DNA from: JAYVJH01 sp043777595
GTDB lineage: Bacteria; Bacteroidota; Bacteroidia; Cytophagales; Spirosomataceae
NCBI GenBank assembly: GCA_043777595.1
Contig: JAYWHT010000004.1
Coordinates: forward strand, 1-64,000
DNA: 64,000 nucleotides
Direction of reading: 5' to 3'
The first letter of the stretch is position 1; every line of letters starts with the position of its first letter. A program made the position numbers and the translations under genes. The notes below the pieces were generated by a model, which saw nothing but the letters and a program-made list of their open reading frames with translations, made no database searches and was not told the origin of the DNA. Below are positions 34,957 through 44,020 of this stretch, in pieces.

Positions 34957-36120
34957 ATGATTGTTCGCAATATAACTAACTCATTAGTAGAAGATTTAAG
35001 CTATTTTTCAGCTATCGGAATCATTGGCCCACGGCAAGTAGGAAAAACAACTTTGGCCAAATATTTGCAAACACAACTTTCGACCGATTCTATTTATTTA
35101 GACCTCGAGCTACCATCAGATAGGCGACTTTTGACAGATGCCGAGCAGTTTTTACGGTTTCATCAAAATAAGTGTGTTGTAATTGATGAAATTCAACGAA
35201 TGCCTGCACTATTTGAGTTATTGAGGGCATTGATAGACATGGACAGCCGCTCCGCTCGCTTTATTATTTTGGGTTCGGCTTCGCCAACCATTATCAAAGG
35301 TAGTTCCGAAACACTCGCTGGGCGTGTGGCTTATACGGAGCTTATGCCTTTTTCAAGAAACGAAACTATATCGCAATTTGACCTTGCACAGCACTGGCTT
35401 TGGGGCGGTTTTCCGAAGGCTTTATTGGCACCCAATGCAACATTGGCCTCTCGTTGGATAGGCTCATTTATTACTACTTTTATTGAACGAGATTTAACAG
35501 AACTTGGTACGCAGGTTACAACGCCATTGGTACGAAAACTATTAGAAATGATTGGCTACTTACACGGCAATATACTAAATGTCAGTGATTTGAGTCGTTC
35601 TCTGGGCGTGAGCCAACCAACCATCGGTCGCTATTTAGACTTGCTCGAAGGGGCGTTTATGATAGTACGATTACAGTCTTATTTTACGAACATAAGTAAA
35701 CGAATCGTAAAATCACCAAAAATTTATATTAGAGATTCTGGCATTTTACACTATTTATCAAATATACGTTCTTATGAGCAATTACTTTCAAATCCGTTGG
35801 TTGGTGCATCATGGGAGGGTTATGTGATTGAGCAAATTAGGCGGGCTACAAATTCTGACTGGCAGCATTTTTACTACCGCACCCAAAAAGGTGCCGAATC
35901 TGACTTGTTTTTGATTAGCCCATTAGGTAAAAAAATTTGTATCGAAATTAAACTATCTCTCAATCCTGCTATTTCACGAGGGTTTTATGAAACATTGACC
36001 GATTTAAAACCTGACCATCGGTTTGTGATTATACCCACAGGACAAAGTTATCCAAAGTCAGACGATGTCTGGGTAATGAATTTAGATGAATTTTTACAAA
36101 CACAATTACCTACCTTTTAG
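34957..36120 (+). CDS. AAA-family ATPase with C-terminal DUF4143 domain
   Basis: 387 aa. Walker A is GPRQVGKTTLAKYL (about residues 24-37), Walker B CVVIDEIQRMP (about 73-83), followed by a sensor LGSAS. A winged-helix segment (NVSDLSRSLGVSQPTIGRYL) and the nuclease-like DUF4143 part (YYRTQKGAESDLFLI... KICIEIKLS, with an ExK) make up the rest. These proteins are widespread, accessory and of unknown role; conflict or mobile-element functions have been suggested. It converges with the AraC regulator, sharing 4 bases at the stops. Confidence 0.85.
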   Translation: MIVRNITNSLVEDLSYFSAIGIIGPRQVGKTTLAKYLQTQLSTDSIYLDLELPSDRRLLTDAEQFLRFHQNKCVVIDEIQRMPALFELLRALIDMDSRSARFIILGSASPTIIKGSSETLAGRVAYTELMPFSRNETISQFDLAQHWLWGGFPKALLAPNATLASRWIGSFITTFIERDLTELGTQVTTPLVRKLLEMIGYLHGNILNVSDLSRSLGVSQPTIGRYLDLLEGAFMIVRLQSYFTNISKRIVKSPKIYIRDSGILHYLSNIRSYEQLLSNPLVGASWEGYVIEQIRRATNSDWQHFYYRTQKGAESDLFLISPLGKKICIEIKLSLNPAISRGFYETLTDLKPDHRFVIIPTGQSYPKSDDVWVMNLDEFLQTQLPTF

Positions 36121-37034
36121 TCCCCCAATTTCTGAAACTGTTTGGGGGTTTGGCTTGTCATTTGTTTGAAAAAATGCGAAAAATGCGCTACGTCCGAAAA
36201 ATTGAGTTCGTAAGCAATTTCCGAAATCGTTTTGTCCGAATATTTAAGTAGCGATTTTATTTCAATCAGTAACCGTTCTTGAATGATACTACTGGCTGTT
36301 TTCTGGCTTTGTTGTTTTATCAAACGGTTCAAGTGGCTTGGCGTAACGTGCAGCATATCGGCATATTCACGTACTCCGTGTAAGGTTTTGTGGTGAATTT
36401 CAATGAGTTTTTTGAAGCGTTCCAAAATAGACGTATTGCTGCGGTTGGTTTCGGTAATAATTAAATTTTGTCGGCTGTAACTCCTATGGGCTGTGATAAA
36501 CAACTGAAATAAATAAGAGCCAATCATCCACTCACGGTTGGGTACGTTTTGTTGTAGTTCGTTTTCGATTTTCAAAATCAAGTTTTTGATTTCCAATGTT
36601 TCTTCTTTGTTGAGTTCAAATAAAGGCATACCATTACTCAAAAAAGGAAATTGCTGCTGCAAATAATTAAAATTGGGAACGACTTTTTCAATAAAACTTT
36701 CGCTAAAAAACAAATAATAACCGTAGTAGCCTAGACTCGGATTGTCAAAACGTAAAAGTTTGTCTGGCGATTTGAAAAAAATAGAATTGGGTGTCGATTT
36801 AAACGCCAAGTGGTTGATTTCTATGTTTGTATGGCCTGTGAGATTTAGTCCTAAGATAAAAAAATTGGTTTTTGAAGGCCCAAAATACGGCCTGATACCG
36901 TCTGTCGAATAGACCTCAATGCCTTCGACGGCGTAGATTTTGGTAATACGATTATTACCAAAATCTTCTGCTTGTTCGGTACGATGAATAGCCCTAAACG
37001 CAGTAAGGTCATATATGGGTACATGAGTTGGCAA
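36117..37034 (-). CDS. AraC-family transcriptional regulator
   Basis: 305 aa. The N-terminal ~180 residues look like a cupin-type sensing domain (INHLAFKSTPNSIFFKSPDKLL). The C-terminal ~100 residues carry two helix-turn-helix units: VREYADMLHVTPSHLNRLIK and ISEIAYELNFSDVAHFSHFF, then TPKQFQ. It is near the SusCD-gluconate locus and could control it, but this is not shown. Its upstream region holds an inverted repeat at 37115. Confidence 0.92.
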   Translation of the reverse strand: MPTHVPIYDLTAFRAIHRTEQAEDFGNNRITKIYAVEGIEVYSTDGIRPYFGPSKTNFFILGLNLTGHTNIEINHLAFKSTPNSIFFKSPDKLLRFDNPSLGYYGYYLFFSESFIEKVVPNFNYLQQQFPFLSNGMPLFELNKEETLEIKNLILKIENELQQNVPNREWMIGSYLFQLFITAHRSYSRQNLIITETNRSNTSILERFKKLIEIHHKTLHGVREYADMLHVTPSHLNRLIKQQSQKTASSIIQERLLIEIKSLLKYSDKTISEIAYELNFSDVAHFSHFFKQMTSQTPKQFQKLGD

Positions 37035-37114
37035 ATCAAAGTAGTTTTAAACAAAAAAATCAAGAATCAATTTAGCTTGAAGTACGCTATGCAGGAGTGT
37101 CAATAATACGGTAC

Positions 37115-37136
37115 CTATCACAGTAAGTAGTGATAG
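37115..37136. promoter_or_regulatory. inverted repeat upstream of AraC-type regulator
   Basis: CTATCAC and GTGATAG with an 8-base spacer, about 80 bases before the regulator start at 37034. Possible operator or part of a terminator region of the gene at 37257. Confidence 0.4.
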
Positions 37137-37141
37137 CATTT

Positions 37142-37175
37142 AAAAAAGGTTATTCTGAAACACTATTTTCAGAAT
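37142..37175 (-). terminator. probable terminator of the type IX cargo gene
   Basis: On the reverse strand ATTCTGAAA and TTTCAGAAT form a 9-bp stem (37152-37160 with 37167-37175), followed by AACCTTTTTT. It lies about 80 bases after the stop of the gene at 37257. Confidence 0.6.
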
Positions 37176-37256
37176 ACAAAATTAGGGCTGCTAACCCTTT
37201 TTGAAATTGTATAATTATAACATTTTTTTGTATATTTTGAGCCTATCGCGGGACAT

Positions 37257-40200
37257 TCACCTCACCAAAACCACAGCCCCACGTTTGGTGATGCGAGAAA
37301 GCCCCGGGGCGTAGTTGGGTCTGAACGATACTGTCCAGGCGTAGCTCATTGGTGGGTACGATACCCCTCTAAATGTGCCGTCCCATTTTTGGGTAATGTC
37401 GGTGCTATAAAAAACAACCTCACCCCAGCGATTGAAGATTCTAAATTCGAGGTCTAAAAAATGGTCTCCATACAAGTCAAGTTTGTCGTTGAGACCATCG
37501 CCATTGGGCGTAAATACCTCTGGCACGTAGATTTGTGGTTCGCAGCGTACTAGTACTTTGGCTGTATCGGTAACAATACAACCCTCTGGATTACTGATTC
37601 TGACGGGATACGCCCCTGCCTGGCTGACTGTAATTCGTGGTTCTTTTTGTTCGCTTCTGAGCCACAAATAACTTAGATTTGGCGCACCCCTTATGATAAG
37701 CAAAGCAGAGCGACTGTCGATTTCACAAAGCGGTACTTCTTTGGTCATATCATAAACGGGGCGTGGCACAAACTCAACCTTTACGTCGTCGGCATCGGTA
37801 CAGCCTGTTAATGAGTTGGTTACGTCTATTTTGTATGTTCCTGCTTTTGAGACAATTATCCTTTTGGTTGTATCAGATGTTGTCCAAATGTATTTATTGC
37901 CAACTAAAACGGGGCCAGTGGGAGTCAAAATAACGGTATCGCCAATACACTTGATGCGGTCGGGGCCGAGGTTTACAAATCGTTCGGGCGTGAGACCGAC
38001 CACAATATCGTTTAATTTGGTTTCGCAGCCCGTGTTGTCGGTTACTTTGACGTTGTATTTGCCGGGCGATAGGTTTTTGAGCAAAGCGGCATTTGTACCA
38101 ATAGCCATACCAGCGGTGTTTGTCCAACTGTAAGCTGTGGGCGTACCTGCCGTGGCCGCAATCGTAATTGTGCCAGCGGTTGGCTGCGTACATCGGGCAT
38201 TGGTGATGGTAGGGGCGATTCTTAAATTATTAACTGCCTCTAACTTAAAACTCGAATCAGTGGCACACACTGCCGCATTGCCAGTCAATAAAACTTTATA
38301 CGTTCCTTGTCCAATATTATTCAAAATAGTAGTACCGTTACCAACGGGCATATTGGTTGGGTCAGTCCATTGGTATTTATAAATGGCGTTTGGCGTAACT
38401 CCAGCAACGACAATGCTACCGTCCTTGATGGTGCAACCCGTTGGTGGTGTGAGTGTGGCTTGCAATCGGGCTTTTGGTAAAGCCCTAACAATAAGAGTAT
38501 CGGTATTGATGCACTGTGTCGCATCGTTTTTGACCTGTACGGCATAAGTACCTGCTTGTTTGACGGTAATGGTCTGAGTTGTTTCGCCAGTATTCCACCT
38601 AAAACTATCCCAACGGGCGCCTGTTGCTCTTTTGGCATCTAACAAAATACTGGTATTGGCACCAATACAAAGACTGGTATCTGCCCCAAGCGGAAACGCT
38701 GGCGGCTTGCGAACGATGATTTGCCCTCGGGCAGTGGCTGGGCATTGGCCTTCTTCGCCATTGGCCACCACCAACTGATACGCACCCGACTGGGCGTTGG
38801 TAATTGTTATTTTTTTTGTACGCCCTACCACAAAACCATTCCTGAGCCACAGGTAGCGTTCGGCGGTTACGCCAGCGTCCAAGTCGAGGGTATTTACGCA
38901 AGTGTCCAATGGCGAGCGCAAGCGTGGCGTTTCGGGGGTGGCTATGATGGTTACGTTTTTAGAAATAAGCGTATCTTTACATTGATTGACCAACCGCAAA
39001 CTGACTTTATAAGTACCTGCCTTGGCGTAGGTGTGGGCTTGCATGGCTTGCTTGCCCGATACAGGAGGAGTGTTGTCGCCAAAGTTCCATGTGTAGGTAT
39101 CTTTGAGTGGGTCGCACAGGGGCGATGATTGAAAATTAGTAGGTCGCCCCGAGCAAGTATCAGATACCGTAAAGCCAGGCCCTGTTGATGGCTCTGTAAA
39201 ATTTTGGACAAAATTGGGTAGCCCTAACTGGCTTTTGCGACCAGCCAAATAAATACCGTCTGCTATAAATTTTACGCTTAGTTGAGAGTCTTCGTTAGGT
39301 ACATTGACTACCCCCAAATATTCACTGTCTTTGATGGCCAAGTATATTTTACCGTCTGAGCCAATCTGTAATGCCCCATAAACTTGCGTGGCAGAGCTGT
39401 CTATTAGTATTTTGGAGTCGGATATTCGAGTGGAATCTTTGAGCGCAAGGTCAAATTGCCACAGTCGAGACGGAGCGGCGGCTGTGCTATTGCCCGACAA
39501 TGACACGTACATTTTTGACCCATCTGGCGAAAACTCAATACCATAAGCCTTTGGTGGTGCAGGCCCCAGGTCGAGTGTAAGTGGTTTGCCCGAAATATTA
39601 CCTGTTGAGTCATTAAAATCAAAAATTTGTACAATATTTCGGGCTGGGCCTGGCACTACAATCACTATTTTTTGTTTGCCCGTGCTATCTTTTGGCGAAA
39701 ATTTCATGTAGCCCTCACCCTGATTTGGTTGAGTTTGAGCTACACCAGTCGGATATACCCCCGACTCTCGTAGCCCTGCATTGGTGGCATGATAGACCCT
39801 AAAAATATTGTTGCCGTAGTCGTGTGTTACAACCCAGTAAGTAGAGTCTCGGTCGTTTCTGACAGACGCAATTCGCTCAGTAGTAGGGTTTTGTAGTGGT
39901 ATATTTTTTTGTACAACCTCGCCTTTGCCCATATTTCGGCGCATATCTACTATGCTATAACTAAACTGCTTTGTACCGTTTATTTCGGACGTTGTAAAGA
40001 CATAATACAAATACTCGCAGCCTCGGCAAGTGGGTTGTGGTACAATCAAGGCCGACTGTGCTGAATTGGGGCTACCTTTGAGTTTGGCTGTGTCTTTGGA
40101 AGCCATCACAGCATGGCCTTTGTCATAAATCGTAATGCCGTCTGTATAAAAAAGCAACTTGCCCTTGCTGTTAGAAATCGACGTTGTACCTTCGGGAGTG

Positions 40201-40850
40201 TTCAGTTGGCCGTCTGTCAATGGTCTGGGTGAGCCTCCCGAAAAGTCAAGCCCTGCGTTGCTACCAAAATACCACTTGGCACCTTCTTTTTTGCTTTGTT
40301 CCAAACATACTTTTACTTGCGTTTTGTTTTCGTAGCTACAACCATTGCTATATGTTACCTGAACCGAATAACAACCTGAGCTGTCGGTTGTTATGGTCTG
40401 GGTGGTGTCGCCTGTTGGGTACCACAAATATTTTGCCCCCGACGGTGCTAACAATGGATATGGGTCGATTTTGTATTTGGTATTGGGGCAAATCATCGTG
40501 TCTTTTTTCCATTGCTGAAACTCAGGTGGTAGTTTGCCAATGTTTACGGTGTCGGTAACAGTTTGAGGCAAGCCCGCTACCGTGCGAGTGAGCGAAACAG
40601 TAAAAGTACCTGCTTGCATATAAAAATGTTTGGGGGCTTTTTTGGCCGATGTACCACCATCACCAAAGTTCCATTGCCATGCGGTAGCTGTTTTGAGCGT
40701 ATCTGCAAAAATTGTAGAGTCCACCTTACAGCCAGCATCTGGGGCGCAAAGCCGCCCTTTTATTACAAACTTAACCTGCGCCTGCACCTGCTGAATACAG
40801 CAAAAACAGGCCACGAGCCACAATAAAAGTATGTACTGGTGTTTTCTCAT
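37257..40850 (-). CDS. large secreted PKD-domain protein with gliding-associated C-terminal domain (type IX cargo)
   Basis: 1197 aa. Signal peptide ends QQVQAQ. PKD-like domains: about residues 35-100 (WQWNFGDGGTSAKKAPKHFY) and about 580-640 (YTWNFGDNTPPVSGKQ). Between them, about 190-560, is a propeller-like region (GKLLFYTDGITIYD, FSPDGSKMYVSLSG). Several further Ig-like repeats (LWSTSDTTKRI-type strands) follow. The last ~90 residues contain VPEVFTPNGDGLNDKLDLYG and FNRWGEVVFYS, the CHU_C/type B sorting domain read by the type IX secretion system. It is divergent from PorP/SprF, its usual genetic partner for surface attachment. Confidence 0.93.
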   Translation of the reverse strand: MRKHQYILLLWLVACFCCIQQVQAQVKFVIKGRLCAPDAGCKVDSTIFADTLKTATAWQWNFGDGGTSAKKAPKHFYMQAGTFTVSLTRTVAGLPQTVTDTVNIGKLPPEFQQWKKDTMICPNTKYKIDPYPLLAPSGAKYLWYPTGDTTQTITTDSSGCYSVQVTYSNGCSYENKTQVKVCLEQSKKEGAKWYFGSNAGLDFSGGSPRPLTDGQLNTPEGTTSISNSKGKLLFYTDGITIYDKGHAVMASKDTAKLKGSPNSAQSALIVPQPTCRGCEYLYYVFTTSEINGTKQFSYSIVDMRRNMGKGEVVQKNIPLQNPTTERIASVRNDRDSTYWVVTHDYGNNIFRVYHATNAGLRESGVYPTGVAQTQPNQGEGYMKFSPKDSTGKQKIVIVVPGPARNIVQIFDFNDSTGNISGKPLTLDLGPAPPKAYGIEFSPDGSKMYVSLSGNSTAAAPSRLWQFDLALKDSTRISDSKILIDSSATQVYGALQIGSDGKIYLAIKDSEYLGVVNVPNEDSQLSVKFIADGIYLAGRKSQLGLPNFVQNFTEPSTGPGFTVSDTCSGRPTNFQSSPLCDPLKDTYTWNFGDNTPPVSGKQAMQAHTYAKAGTYKVSLRLVNQCKDTLISKNVTIIATPETPRLRSPLDTCVNTLDLDAGVTAERYLWLRNGFVVGRTKKITITNAQSGAYQLVVANGEEGQCPATARGQIIVRKPPAFPLGADTSLCIGANTSILLDAKRATGARWDSFRWNTGETTQTITVKQAGTYAVQVKNDATQCINTDTLIVRALPKARLQATLTPPTGCTIKDGSIVVAGVTPNAIYKYQWTDPTNMPVGNGTTILNNIGQGTYKVLLTGNAAVCATDSSFKLEAVNNLRIAPTITNARCTQPTAGTITIAATAGTPTAYSWTNTAGMAIGTNAALLKNLSPGKYNVKVTDNTGCETKLNDIVVGLTPERFVNLGPDRIKCIGDTVILTPTGPVLVGNKYIWTTSDTTKRIIVSKAGTYKIDVTNSLTGCTDADDVKVEFVPRPVYDMTKEVPLCEIDSRSALLIIRGAPNLSYLWLRSEQKEPRITVSQAGAYPVRISNPEGCIVTDTAKVLVRCEPQIYVPEVFTPNGDGLNDKLDLYGDHFLDLEFRIFNRWGEVVFYSTDITQKWDGTFRGVSYPPMSYAWTVSFRPNYAPGLSRITKRGAVVLVR

Positions 40851-41078
40851 TTGTTAATTTTGGTGGTGTATTGATAACGTAAAAATCGTTTTAAAATTTC
40901 ATATATAGATACGCAAAATAATGATTCAATGTTTCAATATAACATTTTATTGGAAAAACCGTTTCTTTGTATGATATTTAACGGCTGATTTTTATTTAGG
41001 CAAAATTTTTGCTACAATTTTATAACTAAGACGGAACAGATGCCACAGCCGTTGGCCAACACGTTTATTTTTTTTGTT
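40851..41078. other. divergent promoter region of type IX cargo and PorP/SprF genes
   Basis: 228 AT-rich bases without a gene. It must hold promoters for both directions; several TTTG-ending boxes can be seen (for example near 40972) but none was assigned with confidence. Confidence 0.4.
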
Positions 41079-42122
41079 ATGACTACTAAACAACTCACCA
41101 TAGCATTTTTGTTTGCGCTTGTTGCCACTTTGAGCCAAGCGCAAGACCCTCAATTTTCGCAATTTTACGCCAATCCGTTGTACCTTAACCCTGCTTTTGC
41201 TGGTGGGGCTTTGGCTCCTCGTGTTACGTTCAACTACCGCAACCAGTGGCCTGGGCTATCTGCCAACTACACAACTACTGCCTTTGGCATCGATCATTAT
41301 TTTTCTAACTATAACAGTGGTGTGGCTCTGTCTGTTATGAACGACGTGCAAGGAACAGGAAACTTGCGCTCGACAGAAGTGGCTCTACAATATTCATACC
41401 AGGTCAAGCTCAACGATAACCTGCGGGTACGTTTGGGTTTGCAGGGGGCGTATGGTAGCCGTAGTGCCAATCTAAGCACACTTACTTTTGGCGACCAGTA
41501 CAGCAACCGAGGATTTATTGCCAATTCTACAACCAACGACCCCATCGTTCAAAACGGTACACCTACTTTTGGCTATGCTGACTTTGGTTCTGGAATGTTA
41601 GTTTACTCAGACCGCTTCTGGATAGGTGTATCGGCGCACCATATCAACCGCCCGCAGATGAGTTTTTTCAAAATATTAAACAGCGACCGTTTGCCTATCA
41701 AGGGGAGTATTCATGCTGGGTATAATATTCCGTTTGGTGGCTACACAGGCTTGTCAGATGAGTGGGGGCGTGAAAAAACCATTACACCAGCCGTTAACTA
41801 TCGTTTTCAGGGGCCATACCGTCAGCTTGATTTGGGGGTTTATGTTACTTATTCACCCATCGTGCTGGGACTTTGGTATAGAGGTATTCCAGTGGTAAAA
41901 TCTGCCGACAATAGACCAAATCAAGATGCCGTTACGGCTTTGGTGGGTTACAGACAAGATAATTTTTCGTTTGGCTACAGCTACGACCTCACTATTTCGT
42001 CATTGGGTGCAGCCAGTGGTGGAGCGCATGAAGTATCGCTATCTTATATTTTAGATTGGGACCCTTCGCCCAAAAGCCGCCGCCGCAACAAAGACAAACA
42101 GTTGTCTTGTCCTAAGTTTTAG
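41079..42122 (+). CDS. PorP/SprF family type IX secretion membrane protein
   Basis: 347 aa from ATG 41079, giving MTTKQLTIAFLFALVATLSQ and a signal ending SQAQ. An ATG at 41040 would add 13 residues before the signal and is rejected. Characteristic opening of the mature protein: DPQFSQFYANPLYLNPAFAGG, then RNQWPGL and strand-rich segments of a 14-strand barrel. In Flavobacterium SprF is needed to export the adhesin SprB; paralogues sit beside their own CHU_C cargo, as here with the gene at 37257. Confidence 0.93.
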   Translation: MTTKQLTIAFLFALVATLSQAQDPQFSQFYANPLYLNPAFAGGALAPRVTFNYRNQWPGLSANYTTTAFGIDHYFSNYNSGVALSVMNDVQGTGNLRSTEVALQYSYQVKLNDNLRVRLGLQGAYGSRSANLSTLTFGDQYSNRGFIANSTTNDPIVQNGTPTFGYADFGSGMLVYSDRFWIGVSAHHINRPQMSFFKILNSDRLPIKGSIHAGYNIPFGGYTGLSDEWGREKTITPAVNYRFQGPYRQLDLGVYVTYSPIVLGLWYRGIPVVKSADNRPNQDAVTALVGYRQDNFSFGYSYDLTISSLGAASGGAHEVSLSYILDWDPSPKSRRRNKDKQLSCPKF

Positions 42123-42141
42123 AATAAAATATAGAAAGTTA

Positions 42142-42639
42142 ATGACTGATAAAGGTGATTTCGACAAGAATGGAAATCTTACGCCCTATGAGTTAGTAGA
42201 ATATAGTTTAACTGAAATAGAACTTTATTTTGTGGATAGCTTTCCAAACTCTATTACCAGAAAAAGTATTTATGATGGTTTAGTAAACTACATTTTAGAT
42301 ATTAGTGTCTATTTCAGTAACTCATGGTCAATATGGATAGATGGCAGTTTTATAACAACGAAATTAAACCCAGAAGATGTAGATATTGTAAATGTTTTTG
42401 AGTGGAATGAAAGATTAAATAGCAATAAGGGTATATTTGAGGATAATTTTTGGGCAGATAAGTCTAAAAAAATCTATAAAGTTGATGCCAATTTTATGGC
42501 CGTTTATAGTAAAAAAGACTCCCGATACATTGATACAATAGAAATGACTAAATATTGGTATGGTTGGTTCGGAAAAAGTCGGCAGCCACACGAGTATCCA
42601 AAAGGATTTATTGAGCTAAAAATAGCCAATCCCATTTGA
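42142..42639 (+). CDS. nucleotidyltransferase-like protein (DUF6932-like)
   Basis: 165 aa. The segment SIWIDGSFITTKLNPEDVDIVNVF (about residues 61-84) carries the GSF...DxD pattern of small nucleotidyltransferases (MNT, AbiEii, DUF6932). The remaining part is helical and ends WFGKSRQPHEYPKGFIEL. Nucleotidyltransferases of this sort act as toxins or antitoxins by AMPylating or uridylating a partner. A 60-aa lysine-rich gene follows at 42668, making a two-gene cassette that separates PorP/SprF from the lactonase. Base composition is richer in A/T than its neighbours. Confidence 0.6.
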   Translation: MTDKGDFDKNGNLTPYELVEYSLTEIELYFVDSFPNSITRKSIYDGLVNYILDISVYFSNSWSIWIDGSFITTKLNPEDVDIVNVFEWNERLNSNKGIFEDNFWADKSKKIYKVDANFMAVYSKKDSRYIDTIEMTKYWYGWFGKSRQPHEYPKGFIELKIANPI

Positions 42640-42667
42640 ATTTAGAACAAGTAATCTATTTATAACT

Positions 42668-42850
42668 ATGAAAGAGATAGATAATATTAGGCATTTAATA
42701 GCTACAAAAGAACAGCTATTAAAACAGTTTCCAGACGACCACTTTCTCGAAAAATCAATTGAGCAATTAAAAAAAACACAATTAAAATTTACTGACAAAA
42801 ATAGTTCTTCGATAAAATCTATTTTTGCTAAAAAGCGAGCTAAAAGATAA
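42668..42850 (+). CDS. small basic coiled-coil-like protein, partner of NTase-like gene
   Basis: 60 aa. Helical and charged (IRHLIATKEQLLKQF, KSIEQLKKTQLKF), ending in SIFAKKRAKR. It lies 28 bases after the NTase-like gene on the same strand and would be co-transcribed. No known family recognised; the pairing is reminiscent of a toxin-antitoxin or effector module but is unproven. Confidence 0.55.
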   Translation: MKEIDNIRHLIATKEQLLKQFPDDHFLEKSIEQLKKTQLKFTDKNSSSIKSIFAKKRAKR

Positions 42851-42864
42851 ATTATTAGACTAAA

Positions 42865-43866
42865 TCACTTCACTTTTACTCGACACAAATACATATCGGA
42901 AGTCAAATATAGTACCGTTCCTTCATTACCAAAAGTACAGTTGGCTGTGGCCTCGCCAGTATCTATACGGCCAAGTAGTGTGGCATCGGGCATAAAAATC
43001 AACACTCCACCCGGGCCTGTTGCCCAGATATTTCCTTTTTTATCTACTCTCAAACCATCGGGTAGGCCACGTAACCCTTGCTTGACCATTGGGGTTGCAT
43101 CAAAAAACACTCTTCCAGTTCCCAAAGAGCCATCGGTCAGCACAGGATAAGCCATAATGATAGCCCGATTGGGGTCAGACTGTGCTACATAAAGTGTTTT
43201 TTCGTCAAGTGCAAATGCCAAGCCATTAGGTCGTGTCAGTTCTTTGGTTTGTAGCGTAACTACTCCGTCGGTACCAATTCTATACACCCCAGACCAACTT
43301 ATTTCACGGCTTGGGTCGTTTTCTTGTTTGGGCAGCCCATACGGCGGGTCAGTAAAATAATACGCCCCGCCCGAATGTTGCACTACATCATTGGGGCTAT
43401 TGAAACGTTTACCTTGAAAGCGATCGGCCAATGTCATCTTCCCACCTCCCGAAAGCGGCATAGCTGACACACGCCTATCGCCGTGTTCGCAACTTACTAA
43501 TTGTCTCAATTTATTGACAATCAAACCATTGCTACCTGGTTCGTTACTATAAAATCCCGTTCCCGTGTAGCCAGACGGTTTCAAGAATGTAGTCAGCCCT
43601 TCGCTTTCAGACCATTTGAAGACTGTATTTTGAGGTACGTCCGAAAACAACAAATAGCCACCTTCGGGCGTTGAGCCTTTTACCCAAGCTGGCCCTTCCG
43701 ACCATACAAAGCCTGTGGCCAATACTTCGATTTTGGTATCGGGGGTCAGTAGATTATCCAATCGGGGGTCGAGCCGTACGATTTTGCCGATAGTCGGGTA
43801 CGAGTTTTGAGAATAAATTGAGGCTGACATACAGACGATGAGTAGTAGAGTGATTGTGATTTTCAT
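42865..43866 (-). CDS. secreted SMP-30/gluconolactonase-like protein
   Basis: 333 aa. Signal peptide ends CMSASIYSQ. The six-bladed propeller has the family's metal-binding WSEGPAWV (about residues 55-62), FNSPNDVV (Asn ligand), PNGLAFALDEKTLYVAQS and LPDGLRVDKKGNIWAT (Asp ligand). These enzymes hydrolyse sugar lactones such as gluconolactone. Such a role would fit the gluconate genes at 32-35 kb and the PQQ-type dehydrogenase at 45 kb. Confidence 0.9.
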   Translation of the reverse strand: MKITITLLLIVCMSASIYSQNSYPTIGKIVRLDPRLDNLLTPDTKIEVLATGFVWSEGPAWVKGSTPEGGYLLFSDVPQNTVFKWSESEGLTTFLKPSGYTGTGFYSNEPGSNGLIVNKLRQLVSCEHGDRRVSAMPLSGGGKMTLADRFQGKRFNSPNDVVQHSGGAYYFTDPPYGLPKQENDPSREISWSGVYRIGTDGVVTLQTKELTRPNGLAFALDEKTLYVAQSDPNRAIIMAYPVLTDGSLGTGRVFFDATPMVKQGLRGLPDGLRVDKKGNIWATGPGGVLIFMPDATLLGRIDTGEATANCTFGNEGTVLYLTSDMYLCRVKVK

Positions 43867-43912
43867 ATAACTTAGGCGTTTAAATAATCAATTACGTTTA
43901 GCTGTTTATTTT

Positions 43913-43965
43913 TTTGCCCAGAGGGCTGCCGATAGTCATCACTCGGCAAAACCGAGCGATAGCGG
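43913..43965. repeat. intergenic hairpin element
   Basis: Two hairpins: GCCC-AGA-GGGC (about 43916-43926) and CTCGG-CAAAA-CCGAG (43942-43956) with an imperfect extension (GATAGT... with GCGATAGC). It is a GC-rich island between AT-rich flanks, as for dispersed repeats. Confidence 0.6.
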
Positions 43966-44020
43966 GAATGTCTGATTATTAACCAATTGTTGTATTTTTC
44001 GTTTTTTACTACTCACTACT

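Noticed and set aside
37290..37312. GCCCCGGGGC palindrome in the type IX cargo gene considered as another AGCCCCC element
   Set aside because: It codes for ordinary C-terminal domain residues and lacks the CCCCC-AGA-GGGGG core.
37894..38901. Several frames of about 100 codons opposite or shifted within the PKD protein gene
   Set aside because: They are shadows of the 1197-aa gene, whose reading is strongly supported by PKD and C-terminal sorting motifs.
41040..41078. PorP/SprF start at 41040
   Set aside because: It would put 13 residues before a complete signal peptide that begins at 41079.
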